This document shows, in pieces, positions 6,273 to 14,220 of a stretch of 57,284 nt of DNA (position 1 is the first letter of the stretch; the number at the start of each line of letters is the position of its first letter). This DNA comes from an uncultured Clostridia bacterium. Lineage in GTDB: Bacteria > Bacillota > Clostridia > Oscillospirales > Acutalibacteraceae. Both the position numbers and the translations under genes were made by a program. The stretch is taken from assembly GCA_946184925.1 (NCBI GenBank), contig CAMHHL010000005.1, forward strand, positions 1 to 57,284. Direction: 5' to 3'. The notes beneath the pieces are model-generated. The model worked only from the letters and a program-made list of their open reading frames with translations, had not been told where the DNA came from and searched no databases.

Positions 6273-6872
6273 ATGTCAAAAGCAAACACAAAAACCGGCT
6301 CTTACCGATTGGCGAGCCTGGGTATTCTGACGGCGTTCGTAATTGTTCTGCAGGTTTTCACAACGTTTGTGCATTTCGGACCGTTCTCAATCACCCTCGC
6401 GCTTGTTCCCATAGTTGTCGGAGCCGCGATGTTCGGAGCCGGAGCCGGAGCGTATCTCGGCGCGGTATTCAGCGTGGTAGTTGTCATTATGTCCATGACC
6501 GGAGGAGATCCCGGCGGATTTATGGTCTGGGGCGCCAACCCTTTGATGTGCATTGTGCTCTGTATGCTCAAGGGCACTCTCGCCGGCTTTGAGGCAGGCG
6601 TACACTACACCGCTCTCGAAAGCAAGAACAAAATCGTAGCAACAGTAGTAGCCGCGCTGGTTTCACCGATTGTCAATACCGGTTTATTCGTTCTCGGTAT
6701 GATGATTTTCTTCAAGGATACACTCGCCGCCTGGGCAGGCGACACGGACATCCTTCTGTACATCATCTTCGGTCTTACAGGCGTGAACTTCCTCATTGAG
6801 GTCGGAGTTAACCTTGTGCTCTCCCCTGTTGTTGTACAGATTATTGACATAGCAAAGAAAAACAAGAAGTAA
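6273..6872 (+). CDS. ECF-type vitamin transporter, substrate-binding S component
   Basis: A 199-residue integral membrane protein with about six hydrophobic segments (for example residues 16-34, 38-56, 58-75, 83-100, 121-140, 157-185). It resembles S components of energy-coupling factor transporters, which capture a vitamin and dock on a shared EcfAAT module encoded elsewhere. The ATG follows AGGAGG with 9-nt spacing. Its neighbours are coaX upstream and birA 45 nt downstream, so the ligand could be pantothenate or biotin. The sequence lacks the usual BioY pattern, so pantothenate or another vitamin is slightly preferred. Substrate is an inference from context only. Confidence 0.78.
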   Translation: MSKANTKTGSYRLASLGILTAFVIVLQVFTTFVHFGPFSITLALVPIVVGAAMFGAGAGAYLGAVFSVVVVIMSMTGGDPGGFMVWGANPLMCIVLCMLKGTLAGFEAGVHYTALESKNKIVATVVAALVSPIVNTGLFVLGMMIFFKDTLAAWAGDTDILLYIIFGLTGVNFLIEVGVNLVLSPVVVQIIDIAKKNKK

Positions 6873-6917
6873 TCCGGCGGCTTGTCCGCCCTTATTATCC
6901 CTTTGGCGGTGATATAT

Positions 6918-7886
6918 ATGCAGGACAAAATTTTACAGCTGCTCTACAGCACTCAGGACTACGTCTCGGGACAGCAGATTTCGGAGAGCCTCGGCGTTTC
7001 GCGTCAGGCTGTCAACAAGGCGGTGCGGTCGCTGAGAGACAAGGGCTTTGAGATTGAATCGGCAACGAACAAGGGCTATCTGCTCACAAAGTTTCCGCAG
7101 CAGCTCTGCGCGGAGGCGATAAGATGTCATCTGCACACCAAGCTCATCGGCAACAGCATCAAGGTTCTCGACACTGTGGATTCCACAAACGACTACCTGA
7201 AAAAGCTCGCCGCTAAGGGAGCCGAAGCCGGCACCGTTGTGCTGGCGCGCGAGCAAACCGCCGGCAAAGGCAGGCTCGGACGTGTATGGCAGTCCAAAAA
7301 GGACGACGGGATCGCTCTGTCGGTTCTGCTCCGTCCGGAGCTAACCCCGGCTGAAATCAGCTCGATTACTCCGCTCTCGGGACTTGCCGTGTGCAGGGCA
7401 ATCAACGACTTTTGCATGCTGGACAGCCGGATAAAGTGGCCGAACGACGTAATTGTCGGCAAGAAGAAGCTCGTCGGAATTCTCACTGAGATGTCGGCTG
7501 AGCTCGACCGAATCGACTACACCATCACCGGAATCGGTATCAATGTTTCGCACACCTCTTTCCCGGAGGATATCGCCCACAAGGCGACTTCAATCCTGCT
7601 CGAAACCGGACGTCACATCGACAAGAACAAATTTGTCGCGACGCTGCTTGAATATCTCGAGCAGGAGCTCGTATCAAACCGCTATATGCTCAGCGGGCAG
7701 GCGGTCGGCGACTATCAGGCGCTTTGCGCCACAATCGGACGTCAGGTCACCTTCACACGCGGCAAGCGCAGAATCAGCGGAATGGCGGTTTCCGTCAGCA
7801 ACGGCGGCGAGCTTGAGGTTATGCTCTCGAACGGAACAGTCTCAACGGTCAACGCCGGCGAGGTTACCGTACAGGGAATTTATTGA
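6918..7886 (+). CDS. birA: bifunctional biotin-[acetyl-CoA carboxylase] ligase / biotin operon repressor
   Basis: Attaches biotin to the carboxyl carrier protein through biotinyl-5'-AMP and, through an N-terminal winged helix, may repress biotin genes. The protein is 322 residues long. Residues ~1-60 form the helix-turn-helix (YVSGQQISESLGVSRQAVNKAVRSLRDKG), the central ligase domain has DSTNDYLK, the adenylate motif GKGRLGRVW and the KWPNDV strand with catalytic Lys, and a C-terminal SH3-like domain follows. The start is the ATG at 6918 after GGCGGTG. It is probably cotranscribed with the S component and ends at the strong hairpin at 7896-7925. Confidence 0.94.
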   Translation: MQDKILQLLYSTQDYVSGQQISESLGVSRQAVNKAVRSLRDKGFEIESATNKGYLLTKFPQQLCAEAIRCHLHTKLIGNSIKVLDTVDSTNDYLKKLAAKGAEAGTVVLAREQTAGKGRLGRVWQSKKDDGIALSVLLRPELTPAEISSITPLSGLAVCRAINDFCMLDSRIKWPNDVIVGKKKLVGILTEMSAELDRIDYTITGIGINVSHTSFPEDIAHKATSILLETGRHIDKNKFVATLLEYLEQELVSNRYMLSGQAVGDYQALCATIGRQVTFTRGKRRISGMAVSVSNGGELEVMLSNGTVSTVNAGEVTVQGIY

Positions 7887-7895
7887 CAAACGCAG

Positions 7896-7925
7896 CAACA
7901 CCCTCACTTTGACGTGAGGGTGTTG
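7896..7925. terminator. bidirectional terminator between birA and the STAS gene
   Basis: Perfect 12-bp stem CAACACCCTCAC/GTGAGGGTGTTG with a 6-nt loop. TTTTTT follows shortly on the plus strand. It lies between convergent genes and can serve both. Confidence 0.85.
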
Positions 7926-7927
7926 CC

Positions 7928-8227
7928 TTAAATTTTTTCGTAGTCAAGAATCAGCGAAAATCCGGTGACTTCGAAGATTTCTTCGACTGTATCGTTAACG
8001 TTAATCAGCTTCATTCCGCGGTTGCCCATAAGCTTGCGAACCCCGAGCAGAATCCGGAGCCCGGCGGAAGAAATGTAGCTGAGCTGCTTAAAATCAAAGA
8101 TGATGTTTGAGCACGAGGCAAGCTCTCTTTTTATTGCAGCTTCAAACTCGGGAGCTGTGTTTGAATCTATGCTGCCCTCAACGGCGATTGTGAGTGTGTC
8201 GTTGTCTTTACTGTCGGTTATTTTCAT
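7928..8227 (-). CDS. STAS-domain protein (anti-sigma-factor antagonist-like)
   Basis: A 99-residue single STAS domain. The conserved loop YISSAGLRILL at 51-61 contains the serine that is phosphorylated in SpoIIAA/RsbV-type antagonists (Ser53 or Ser54). Such proteins relay a signal by binding an anti-sigma kinase or another partner when unphosphorylated. The gene overlaps the 3' end of the upstream HD-domain gene by 20 nt, so the two are translated together. No RsbW-like kinase or PP2C phosphatase is in the window, so the partner is unknown and the HD protein is the best candidate. Confidence 0.85.
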   Translation of the reverse strand: MKITDSKDNDTLTIAVEGSIDSNTAPEFEAAIKRELASCSNIIFDFKQLSYISSAGLRILLGVRKLMGNRGMKLINVNDTVEEIFEVTGFSLILDYEKI

Positions 8228-9107
8228 TGCTGCTCCTTATGTTTTTTATTTCAATGGTTTTTTGGGTGAACGTAAAGGGAGTGCGTTTTTCCACGGCAAA
8301 ATTGCACTCGTCAAGGGTTTTTTGCATTTTCAGCGACATTTTCCCGATATTGTTAAGAACAAACTCATCGTCCGTGTCAACAAACAGTACGAAGCTGTCA
8401 CGGAGAACTCCGACTTCCTTTATCGCCTCGTGCTTGCCGAACTCGATAATATCCTTTTTATTCGTCAGCGAGCTCGTATTATAAAGGAAGCTCAAATTTC
8501 TGCCGGCGGCAACGTCAATCTCATCGGCAAGACGGATAAGACCGGCAAGATACGGGAGACAGATCGTGTTTCCGCTCCCGACAGGCATTGCGACGGGATA
8601 TTCTTCCTCATCGGTCAGGTCGGTTTTGCGGTGTCCGCGCGAAATCTGAATAATTGCGTTGAGATGCTCTTCCGACGGAATGTCAAATAACTCCGCATAC
8701 TTCCTGATAAACTGTCCGGAAAACTCATTGTGAAAATCCCGGATGATGTCGGAAATATTATCACGGCTGTGAGTATCAAAATAGTCGCCGAAATCTATCT
8801 TTGACGCGAACTCGTCGTAGTCCTTTTTCCTGATTCCCATGCCTGTATCGTGGAAGTAGCAGCCCATCAGCAGGGAATAAATTTCGTCGGCGTTGAGCTT
8901 GTCGAGCTCGGAGCCGATTATTCTGTTGCAAAAATCAATGACGTTCATCGAGTGGAGCTCGGTGTGGTCAGTGAAGGTCGGAAAAATCAACAGATAGTTT
9001 GACAAGATGTTCTGAAGCCCGAACACCGACTCCGTAAAACGGCTGTGAAGCTCAGGGCTCAGAGCGCGCAGCCTGCGCTCCATCGCGTAATCATATTCGT
9101 TTTTCAT
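8208..9107 (-). CDS. HD-domain protein (HD-CE-like), role unknown
   Basis: A 299-residue protein with metal-binding histidines in TDHTELHSMN (around 46-55), the HD pair in CYFHDTGMG (His86-Asp87), a later RGHR and the LAGLIRLADEIDV helix. This spacing resembles the HD-CE type seen fused to Hsp90-like ATPase domains in signalling proteins; here no ATPase domain is attached. HD domains hydrolyse phosphates of nucleotides or other small molecules. The start is the ATG at 9107, preceded by GAGGTGAG; a longer frame adds an unlikely hydrophobic leader. Overlap with the STAS gene suggests a two-protein signalling module. The family assignment is moderate and the function is not known. Confidence 0.72.
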   Translation of the reverse strand: MKNEYDYAMERRLRALSPELHSRFTESVFGLQNILSNYLLIFPTFTDHTELHSMNVIDFCNRIIGSELDKLNADEIYSLLMGCYFHDTGMGIRKKDYDEFASKIDFGDYFDTHSRDNISDIIRDFHNEFSGQFIRKYAELFDIPSEEHLNAIIQISRGHRKTDLTDEEEYPVAMPVGSGNTICLPYLAGLIRLADEIDVAAGRNLSFLYNTSSLTNKKDIIEFGKHEAIKEVGVLRDSFVLFVDTDDEFVLNNIGKMSLKMQKTLDECNFAVEKRTPFTFTQKTIEIKNIRSSNENNRQ

Positions 9108-9143
9108 TGCGGTTCTCACCTCTTTTGAAAAATGCCTGAATTT

Positions 9144-9173
9144 ATTATAACACAAAAGGCACATAACTGTCCA
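9144..9173 (-). promoter_or_regulatory. promoter of the HD/STAS operon, inside the NCS2 terminator
   Basis: Minus-strand TGGACA (9168-9173), 18 nt, TATAAT (9144-9149). The -35 box falls in the loop of the preceding terminator. Confidence 0.55.
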
Positions 9174-9189
9174 CCAGCTATGTGCCTTT
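9155..9189 (-). terminator. terminator of the NCS2 permease gene
   Basis: 11-bp stem AAAGGCACATA/TATGTGCCTTT with a 13-nt loop, followed by TTTTGTG on the minus strand. Confidence 0.78.
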
Positions 9190-9208
9190 ATTTCTTTATA
9201 TTTTCGGA

Positions 9209-10648
9209 TTAGAGCACGCCTATTCCCTGAAGAACGGTGATTACATACATGAGGATGAATAATGCGACGATGATGTACATAATGGGATGAACCTTCTTTG
9301 CCTGTCCCTTTGCAATCATAACAACTACATAGGAGATGAAGCCGAAGGCAAGACCGTCTGTGATTGAATAGAAGAACGGCATACCGACAACGGTGAAGAA
9401 CGCGGGAACCGCATACTCAATGTTGCCCCACTCAATGTCCTTGAGAGACGCAGCCATAAGGATACCTACGATGATAAGAACCGGAGCTGTTGCGCCTGTG
9501 GGAACAAAGCCGACTACAGGTGAAATGAACAGCGCGAGCGCGAAGCAGATACCTGTTACTGTTGAGGTAAGACCTGTGCGGCCGCCTGCTGCGATACCGG
9601 AGGTGGACTCAACGTAGGTTGTAACAGTTGATGTACCGACAACGGCGCCTGCGGAGGTTGCGATAGCGTCAGCGAGCATAGCTCTCTCAATCTTGGGGAG
9701 ATTGCCGTTCTCGTCGAGGTAACCTGCCTTGTCGGCAGCGCCGATGAGTGTGCCGATAGTGTCGAACATATCAACGAGCACAAGAGTAATCATAACAGCG
9801 ATGAGCGACGCGATCGGAGCCGTAAAGAGCTCGCCTATACCCGCGAAGCACTGACCGAACATAGAGAAGTCGAGGTTCGGAACCCACGACTCGGGAAGAG
9901 TGATCCCCATGTTGATTCCGAAGCAGAACTGGCATACGTTCGCGATGATTGCTGTGATAACCATACCGATGAAGATACCGGCGTGAACCTTTCTTACGAG
10001 AAGAATTGTGATAATGAGCAAGCCGACAATCGCGAGGATAGCAGTCGGGTTAATTTCCTTGCCGCCGTAAGGATTGGACGGATCGATAAGCTTTGTGAAG
10101 CTGAGGTCGATGGTGGTGTCGCCGCCGTTCTTTTCGCTGATAACGATACCGGAATTAACAAAACCGATAATCGCAATAAACAAGCCGATACCGGCTGTGA
10201 TAGCCTTTTTGAGGCTGAGCGGAATCGCTTTTACGATAGCGGTTCTGGCGCCTGTAACAGTAAGAAGAATAAAGAAGATACCCGCAATAAATACAGCACC
10301 GAGCGCAGCAGCAGGCGAAAGCCCGAAGCCAAGACAGAGAGTATACGCGAATACCGCGTTGAGACCGAGACCGGGAGCCTGAGCCATCGGATAGTTTGAG
10401 AGCCAGCCGATGAGCCATGTACCTATGGCTGCCGCAATACAGGTCGCAGTAAACACAGCGCCGCTCGACATCGGATCATGCTGATACTGACCTGCGTCAA
10501 TAGCAGCCTTGAAAGCCATGTTGGAGTCACCGATTACCGTCGGGTTAAGAAAGATGATATACGCCATGGTAAGGAATGTGGTAATACCGGCGATGATCTC
10601 TGTTCTCACGTTGGTACCGTGTTCTTTGAGTTTGAACAGTTTTTCCAA
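9209..10648 (-). CDS. NCS2-family purine permease (AzgA/PbuG-like)
   Basis: A 479-residue membrane protein with 12-14 hydrophobic helices. The N-terminal EIIAGITTFLTMAYIIFLNP and the later TTYVESTSGIAAGGRTGLTS are hallmarks of the AzgA-like branch that takes up adenine, guanine or hypoxanthine with protons. The start is a TTG at 10648 behind GAGGGGG with 8-nt spacing; no ATG is available nearby and the family N-terminus begins here. The gene is monocistronic: its promoter lies in the argF terminator and its own terminator is at 9155-9189. The 5' leader is short (about 60 nt), so no purine riboswitch fits. Confidence 0.9.
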   Translation of the reverse strand: MEKLFKLKEHGTNVRTEIIAGITTFLTMAYIIFLNPTVIGDSNMAFKAAIDAGQYQHDPMSSGAVFTATCIAAAIGTWLIGWLSNYPMAQAPGLGLNAVFAYTLCLGFGLSPAAALGAVFIAGIFFILLTVTGARTAIVKAIPLSLKKAITAGIGLFIAIIGFVNSGIVISEKNGGDTTIDLSFTKLIDPSNPYGGKEINPTAILAIVGLLIITILLVRKVHAGIFIGMVITAIIANVCQFCFGINMGITLPESWVPNLDFSMFGQCFAGIGELFTAPIASLIAVMITLVLVDMFDTIGTLIGAADKAGYLDENGNLPKIERAMLADAIATSAGAVVGTSTVTTYVESTSGIAAGGRTGLTSTVTGICFALALFISPVVGFVPTGATAPVLIIVGILMAASLKDIEWGNIEYAVPAFFTVVGMPFFYSITDGLAFGFISYVVVMIAKGQAKKVHPIMYIIVALFILMYVITVLQGIGVL

Positions 10649-10714
10649 AGAGATTTCCCCCTCAATAAAAATTAGTCGATATCTGCTTTTTTAGCAAATA
10701 TTTTGACATATAAC

Positions 10715-10743
10715 ATTATAAATGGAAAAAGCCCCGATTTCAA
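10715..10743 (-). promoter_or_regulatory. promoter of the NCS2 permease, overlapping the argF terminator
   Basis: Minus-strand TTGAAA (10738-10743), exactly 17 nt, TATAAT (10715-10720). The spacer contains the left arm and T-tract of the argF terminator. Confidence 0.7.
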
Positions 10744-10768
10744 TGCATATTCTGCACAAAATCGGGGC
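10731..10768 (-). terminator. terminator of the arginine operon
   Basis: Stem GCCCCGATTT (10731-10740) with AAATCGGGGC (10759-10768) and an 18-nt loop, followed on the minus strand by TTTTTCC. It begins 36 nt past the argF stop. Confidence 0.85.
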
Positions 10769-10804
10769 GATATTATTATCATTATTGGCAAAGCTTCTTG
10801 AAAA

Positions 10805-11713
10805 TTATTCCGTAAAGCACTTGACAAGAACCGCCTTTTGAGCGTGGAGACGGTTTTCCGCTTCCTCAAAAATTTCGTCGGCGTGAGCCTCGAACACCTC
10901 TGCGGTGATTTCCTCTCCGCGGTGAGCAGGCAGGCAGTGGAGAACCATGCAGCCGTCGTTTGTGACTGACATGAGCTCGTCGTTGACCTGATAGCCGTCA
11001 AACGCCGCGGCGCGGATTTTCTGCTCCTCTTCCTGTCCCATCGAAGCCCATACGTCGGTGAGAACAACGTCGGCGTTTCTTGCGGCGTCGAGCGGCTTGC
11101 GAACCATCTCGAACTTATCTCCGAAGCTCTCGGCAAATTCGATGATGTTCTTCGGCGGCTCATAGCCCTCGGGGCACGCGACCGAAATGCTCATTCCTGT
11201 TCTGAGCGCACCGACAATCAGGGAGTTCATCATGTTATTACCGTCGCCGATGAAGCACATCTTGAGCCCCTCGAGCTTGCCCTTCTTCTCGCGGATAGTC
11301 TGGAGATCGGCGAGAACCTGGCAGGGGTGGCAGTAGTCGGTGAGCCCGTTGATAATCGGGATTGAACCGTACTCGGCGAGCGCCTCAACCTCGGACTGCT
11401 CAAAGGTGCGAATCATGATACCGTCGATAAAGCGCGAGAGCACGCGCGCGGTGTCCTGAACCGGCTCGCCGCGTCCGATTTGCAAATCGTTTGACGAAAG
11501 GAACAGCGGATAGCCGCCGAGCTGCGTCATGCCGACCTCAAAGGAAACGCGGGTGCGTGTTGACGCTTTTTCAAAAATCATACCGAGCGTCTTGCCCTTC
11601 AGCACCTTGTGCTCGATGCCGTTCTTCTGCTCATATTTGAGCTTGTCGGCGAGGTCAAGACAGCTTAAAATTTCCTCGGTTGTCCAGTCTTCAAGTTTCA
11701 AAAGATGTTTCAT
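10805..11713 (-). CDS. argF: ornithine carbamoyltransferase
   Basis: Makes citrulline from ornithine and carbamoyl phosphate, the sixth step of arginine synthesis. The 302-residue protein has the carbamoyl phosphate motif STRTR at 51-55, HPCQ at 129-132, the ornithine-binding DVWASMGQE segment and HCLPAHRGEE near the C-terminus. It is the last gene of an operon running argG to argF and starts 3 nt past the argD stop, so it is tightly coupled. Membership in a complete biosynthetic cluster makes the anabolic role (rather than the arginine deiminase pathway) the best call. Confidence 0.97.
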   Translation of the reverse strand: MKHLLKLEDWTTEEILSCLDLADKLKYEQKNGIEHKVLKGKTLGMIFEKASTRTRVSFEVGMTQLGGYPLFLSSNDLQIGRGEPVQDTARVLSRFIDGIMIRTFEQSEVEALAEYGSIPIINGLTDYCHPCQVLADLQTIREKKGKLEGLKMCFIGDGNNMMNSLIVGALRTGMSISVACPEGYEPPKNIIEFAESFGDKFEMVRKPLDAARNADVVLTDVWASMGQEEEQKIRAAAFDGYQVNDELMSVTNDGCMVLHCLPAHRGEEITAEVFEAHADEIFEEAENRLHAQKAVLVKCFTE

Positions 11714-11716
11714 GGG

Positions 11717-12886
11717 TTAGCCCTCCATAAGTGTTTTTTCAAGAATTGCCACAGCCTCGTCGAGCTCGCTGCAGCTTATATTAAGCGGCGGAAGCATTCT
11801 CAGGAGATTCTTCGCCGTGATAATCAGAAGTCCGTTCTTCACGCATTTTGCGGCAATGTCGTGGGCGTCGCGACCGTCGAGCTCAATGCCGACCATAAGA
11901 CCGAGGTTGCGCACGGATTTTACGCCGTCGAGCCCAAGGAGCCTTTTGCGCAGGTAATCGGCTTTTTTGTTGACCTCGCCGAGGAACTTTTCGTCAGATA
12001 CAACGGAGAGAACGTAGTTTGCTCCGGCGCAGACGACAGGGTTAGCCGCGAAGGTTGAGCCGTGGGTTGAGGGCTGCATAACGTTCGCGAGCTTTTCGGT
12101 GCACATGCAAAGCCCAATCGGAAGTCCGCCGCCGATACCCTTGGCGACTGTAATCATGTCGGGTACGATGTCGAAATTTTCATAGCAGAACAGCTTTCCG
12201 GTTCTGCCGACGCCGGTCTGAACCTCATCGACAATCAGGACGATGTCCCTCTCGTCGCAAAGCCTGCGAACCGCCTTCACAAAGTCCTTGCTCAGGATAT
12301 TCACGCCGCCCTCGCCCTGAACACATTCAATCAGGATTGCGGCGGTCTTGTCATCGGCGAGAGCCTTCACGCTCTCGAAGTTGTCAGCCACGGCGTACTT
12401 GAAGCCCTCGGTGAACGGGAAGAAATAGTTGTGGAAAACGTCCTGACCGGTTGCCGAAAGGGTTGTGACGGTTCTGCCGTGGAAGGAATCGCGCAGAGTG
12501 ATAATCTCGTTGCGTCCCTCGCCGTATTTGTCAAAGCTGTACTTGCGCGCAACCTTGATTGCGCACTCGTTCGCCTCGGCGCCGCTGTTGCCGAAGCAGA
12601 CCTTCGCAAACGGCGTCAGCGTGCAGAGCTTGCGGGCAAGCTCCGAAGCCTGAGAGCAGTAGAAATAGTTGCTCATATGCTGGATCGTGCCGAGCTGTTC
12701 GGTGACAGCCTTCACCCAGCCGTCGTCGCAATAGCCCAGCGAGTTGACGCCGATTCCGGAGCTTACGTCGAGGTAGCTCTTGCCGTTCTCGTCAATCGCG
12801 ACGCAGCCCTTGCCGCTTTTGAGTGCGACATCATAGCGCCCGTAGGTGTTCATTATGTACTTTTTGTCAAGTTCTTTTGTGTTCAT
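11717..12886 (-). CDS. argD: acetylornithine aminotransferase
   Basis: PLP-dependent class III aminotransferase (389 residues) that converts N-acetylglutamate semialdehyde and glutamate to N-acetylornithine. It shows the substrate-side GNSGAEANECAIKVARKY, the PLP-contacting VDEVQTGVGRTG and the Schiff-base lysine in TVAKGIGGGLPIG. The chosen start is the ATG at 12886 behind GGGAGAAACACT; the longer frame extends into the upstream gene region without family similarity. It lies between the GNAT gene and argF in the arginine operon. Confidence 0.95.
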   Translation of the reverse strand: MNTKELDKKYIMNTYGRYDVALKSGKGCVAIDENGKSYLDVSSGIGVNSLGYCDDGWVKAVTEQLGTIQHMSNYFYCSQASELARKLCTLTPFAKVCFGNSGAEANECAIKVARKYSFDKYGEGRNEIITLRDSFHGRTVTTLSATGQDVFHNYFFPFTEGFKYAVADNFESVKALADDKTAAILIECVQGEGGVNILSKDFVKAVRRLCDERDIVLIVDEVQTGVGRTGKLFCYENFDIVPDMITVAKGIGGGLPIGLCMCTEKLANVMQPSTHGSTFAANPVVCAGANYVLSVVSDEKFLGEVNKKADYLRKRLLGLDGVKSVRNLGLMVGIELDGRDAHDIAAKCVKNGLLIITAKNLLRMLPPLNISCSELDEAVAILEKTLMEG

Positions 12887-12918
12887 AGTGTTTCTCCCAA
12901 AACGAATTGCCTTCGGCA

Positions 12919-13323
12919 TTATAGCTCAAACAAGATGTTCTCTGTTTGCCGGAAGCCGAGGCTTTTCCAGAAGTTCTGCCCGGTTTTGTTGTCGATATAG
13001 CAGTAAATCTGCATAGTTTCTATACCGTCGGATTTGACGCGGTTTATCGCGCTTTCGGCGAGAGTGTAGCCGATGTGACGGCGGCGGTAATCGGGATGCA
13101 CCGCCATATGGTGGATGAATCCGACGCGTCCGTCATGACCGGCGAGCACCGTACCGACGATTTTTTCGTCCTCAACCGCGACCATGCTCATCCCCGGGTT
13201 TCTTTCGAGATAGCGCGCGATGCTCTCGCGCGAATCGGCGGAGCTGAGAGCGCGGCGGGTGGTAATCTGCCACATTGCGAAAATCTCGTCGTAATCTTCA
13301 ATTGTCATCGGACGAATCGTCAT
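12919..13323 (-). CDS. GNAT-family N-acetyltransferase in the arginine operon
   Basis: A 134-residue single GNAT domain (TIRPMTIEDYDEI at the N-terminus, then HHMAVHPDYRRRHIGYTLAESAI, the acetyl-CoA-binding RRxxIG-type loop, and NFWKSLGFRQT). The start is the ATG at 13323; a GTG at 13332 directly after the argB stop is an alternative. It is embedded between argB and argD with short gaps, so it is expressed with arginine synthesis. Because ArgJ can recycle the acetyl group, the cell needs only an initial N-acetylglutamate source, and this enzyme could fill that anaplerotic role. It does not carry a clear ArgA signature, so a RimI-like or other acceptor is equally possible. Confidence 0.8.
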   Translation of the reverse strand: MTIRPMTIEDYDEIFAMWQITTRRALSSADSRESIARYLERNPGMSMVAVEDEKIVGTVLAGHDGRVGFIHHMAVHPDYRRRHIGYTLAESAINRVKSDGIETMQIYCYIDNKTGQNFWKSLGFRQTENILFEL

Positions 13324-13335
13324 TTTAGTCACCGC

Positions 13336-14190
13336 TTATTTGCAAAGCATTGTTCCGATTCCCTCATCGGAGAAGAGCTCGAGCAGGATTGAGTGCTTGA
13401 GTCTGCCGTCGAGGATATGGGCGCGTTTTACGCCGCTGCGGAGCGCGTCAACGCAGCAGTCAATCTTTGGGATCATACCGCCCTTGATTACGCCGTCGCC
13501 CATGAGCTTGGGCACGTCGTTGACCTTGACGACGGAAATCAGCGAGCTCTCGTCGTTAACGTCGCGGAGAAGTCCGCGGATATCTGTCATGAGAATGAGC
13601 TTCTTCGCGCCGAGCTTGGCGGCGATTTTTGCCGCCGCGAGGTCGGCGTTGATGTTGTAGACCTCGCCGTTATAGCCGCCGGCGATTGTTGAAATTACGG
13701 GGATATATCCGTTCTTCAGCGAATCCATGATAATCAGCGGATTCACTGCGTCAATCTCGCCGACAAAGCCCAAGTCCTCATTTGTGTTGAGCTTTTTCGC
13801 CATGAGCATCTTGCCGTCGAGACCGCAAAGACCGATTGCCCTGCCGCCGCACCGGCTGAGGTGCTGGACGAGGCTCTTGTTGACCTTTCCGGCGAGAACC
13901 TGCTGGACGATGTCAATCGTCTCCTTGTCGGTGACGCGCAGACCGTTTTTGAACTCGCTTTTCTTGCCGGTTTTGTCGAGCATCTGGCTTATCTCTGGGC
14001 CGCCGCCGTGCACGAGCACAACGTTGATTCCCACAAGCTGCATGAGCACGATGTCGCTCATAACGGCTTCCTTTAGCTCCTCGTTGAGCATGGCGTTGCC
14101 GCCGTATTTTACTACTATTGTCTGGCCGTAGTTCTTCTGAATATAAGGCATAGCCTGAATCAGAATTTCGGCTCTCTTGTTATTGTCCAT
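13336..14190 (-). CDS. argB: acetylglutamate kinase
   Basis: Phosphorylates N-acetylglutamate with ATP in the second step of arginine synthesis and is the usual point of arginine feedback. The 284-residue protein has the amino-acid kinase motifs VVKYGGNAM, LVHGGGPEIS and NINADLAAAKIAAKLGAKKLILMTDI, and the C-terminal GGMIPKI. The N-terminal AEILIQAMPYIQKNYGQ helix is of the type found in arginine-sensitive hexameric enzymes, which fits a pathway using ArgJ. The start is the ATG at 14190 with GGAG at 6-nt spacing; a TTG further upstream lies on that Shine-Dalgarno. Confidence 0.96.
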   Translation of the reverse strand: MDNNKRAEILIQAMPYIQKNYGQTIVVKYGGNAMLNEELKEAVMSDIVLMQLVGINVVLVHGGGPEISQMLDKTGKKSEFKNGLRVTDKETIDIVQQVLAGKVNKSLVQHLSRCGGRAIGLCGLDGKMLMAKKLNTNEDLGFVGEIDAVNPLIIMDSLKNGYIPVISTIAGGYNGEVYNINADLAAAKIAAKLGAKKLILMTDIRGLLRDVNDESSLISVVKVNDVPKLMGDGVIKGGMIPKIDCCVDALRSGVKRAHILDGRLKHSILLELFSDEGIGTMLCK

Positions 14191-14220
14191 ATTTTTCTCC
14201 AAGTCAATCCAACTGATTTG

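Noticed and set aside
6273..6872. Naming the S component as BioY (biotin) because birA follows
   Set aside because: The sequence does not show the BioY pattern and coaX is the other neighbour; the substrate is left open.
10649..10730. Purine riboswitch before the NCS2 permease
   Set aside because: The leader from the mapped -10 box is only about 60 nt and lacks the conserved junction sequences.
12919..13323. Calling the GNAT gene argA
   Set aside because: It is a short, generic GNAT without an amino-acid kinase domain or clear ArgA motif; the idea is kept only as a testable finding.
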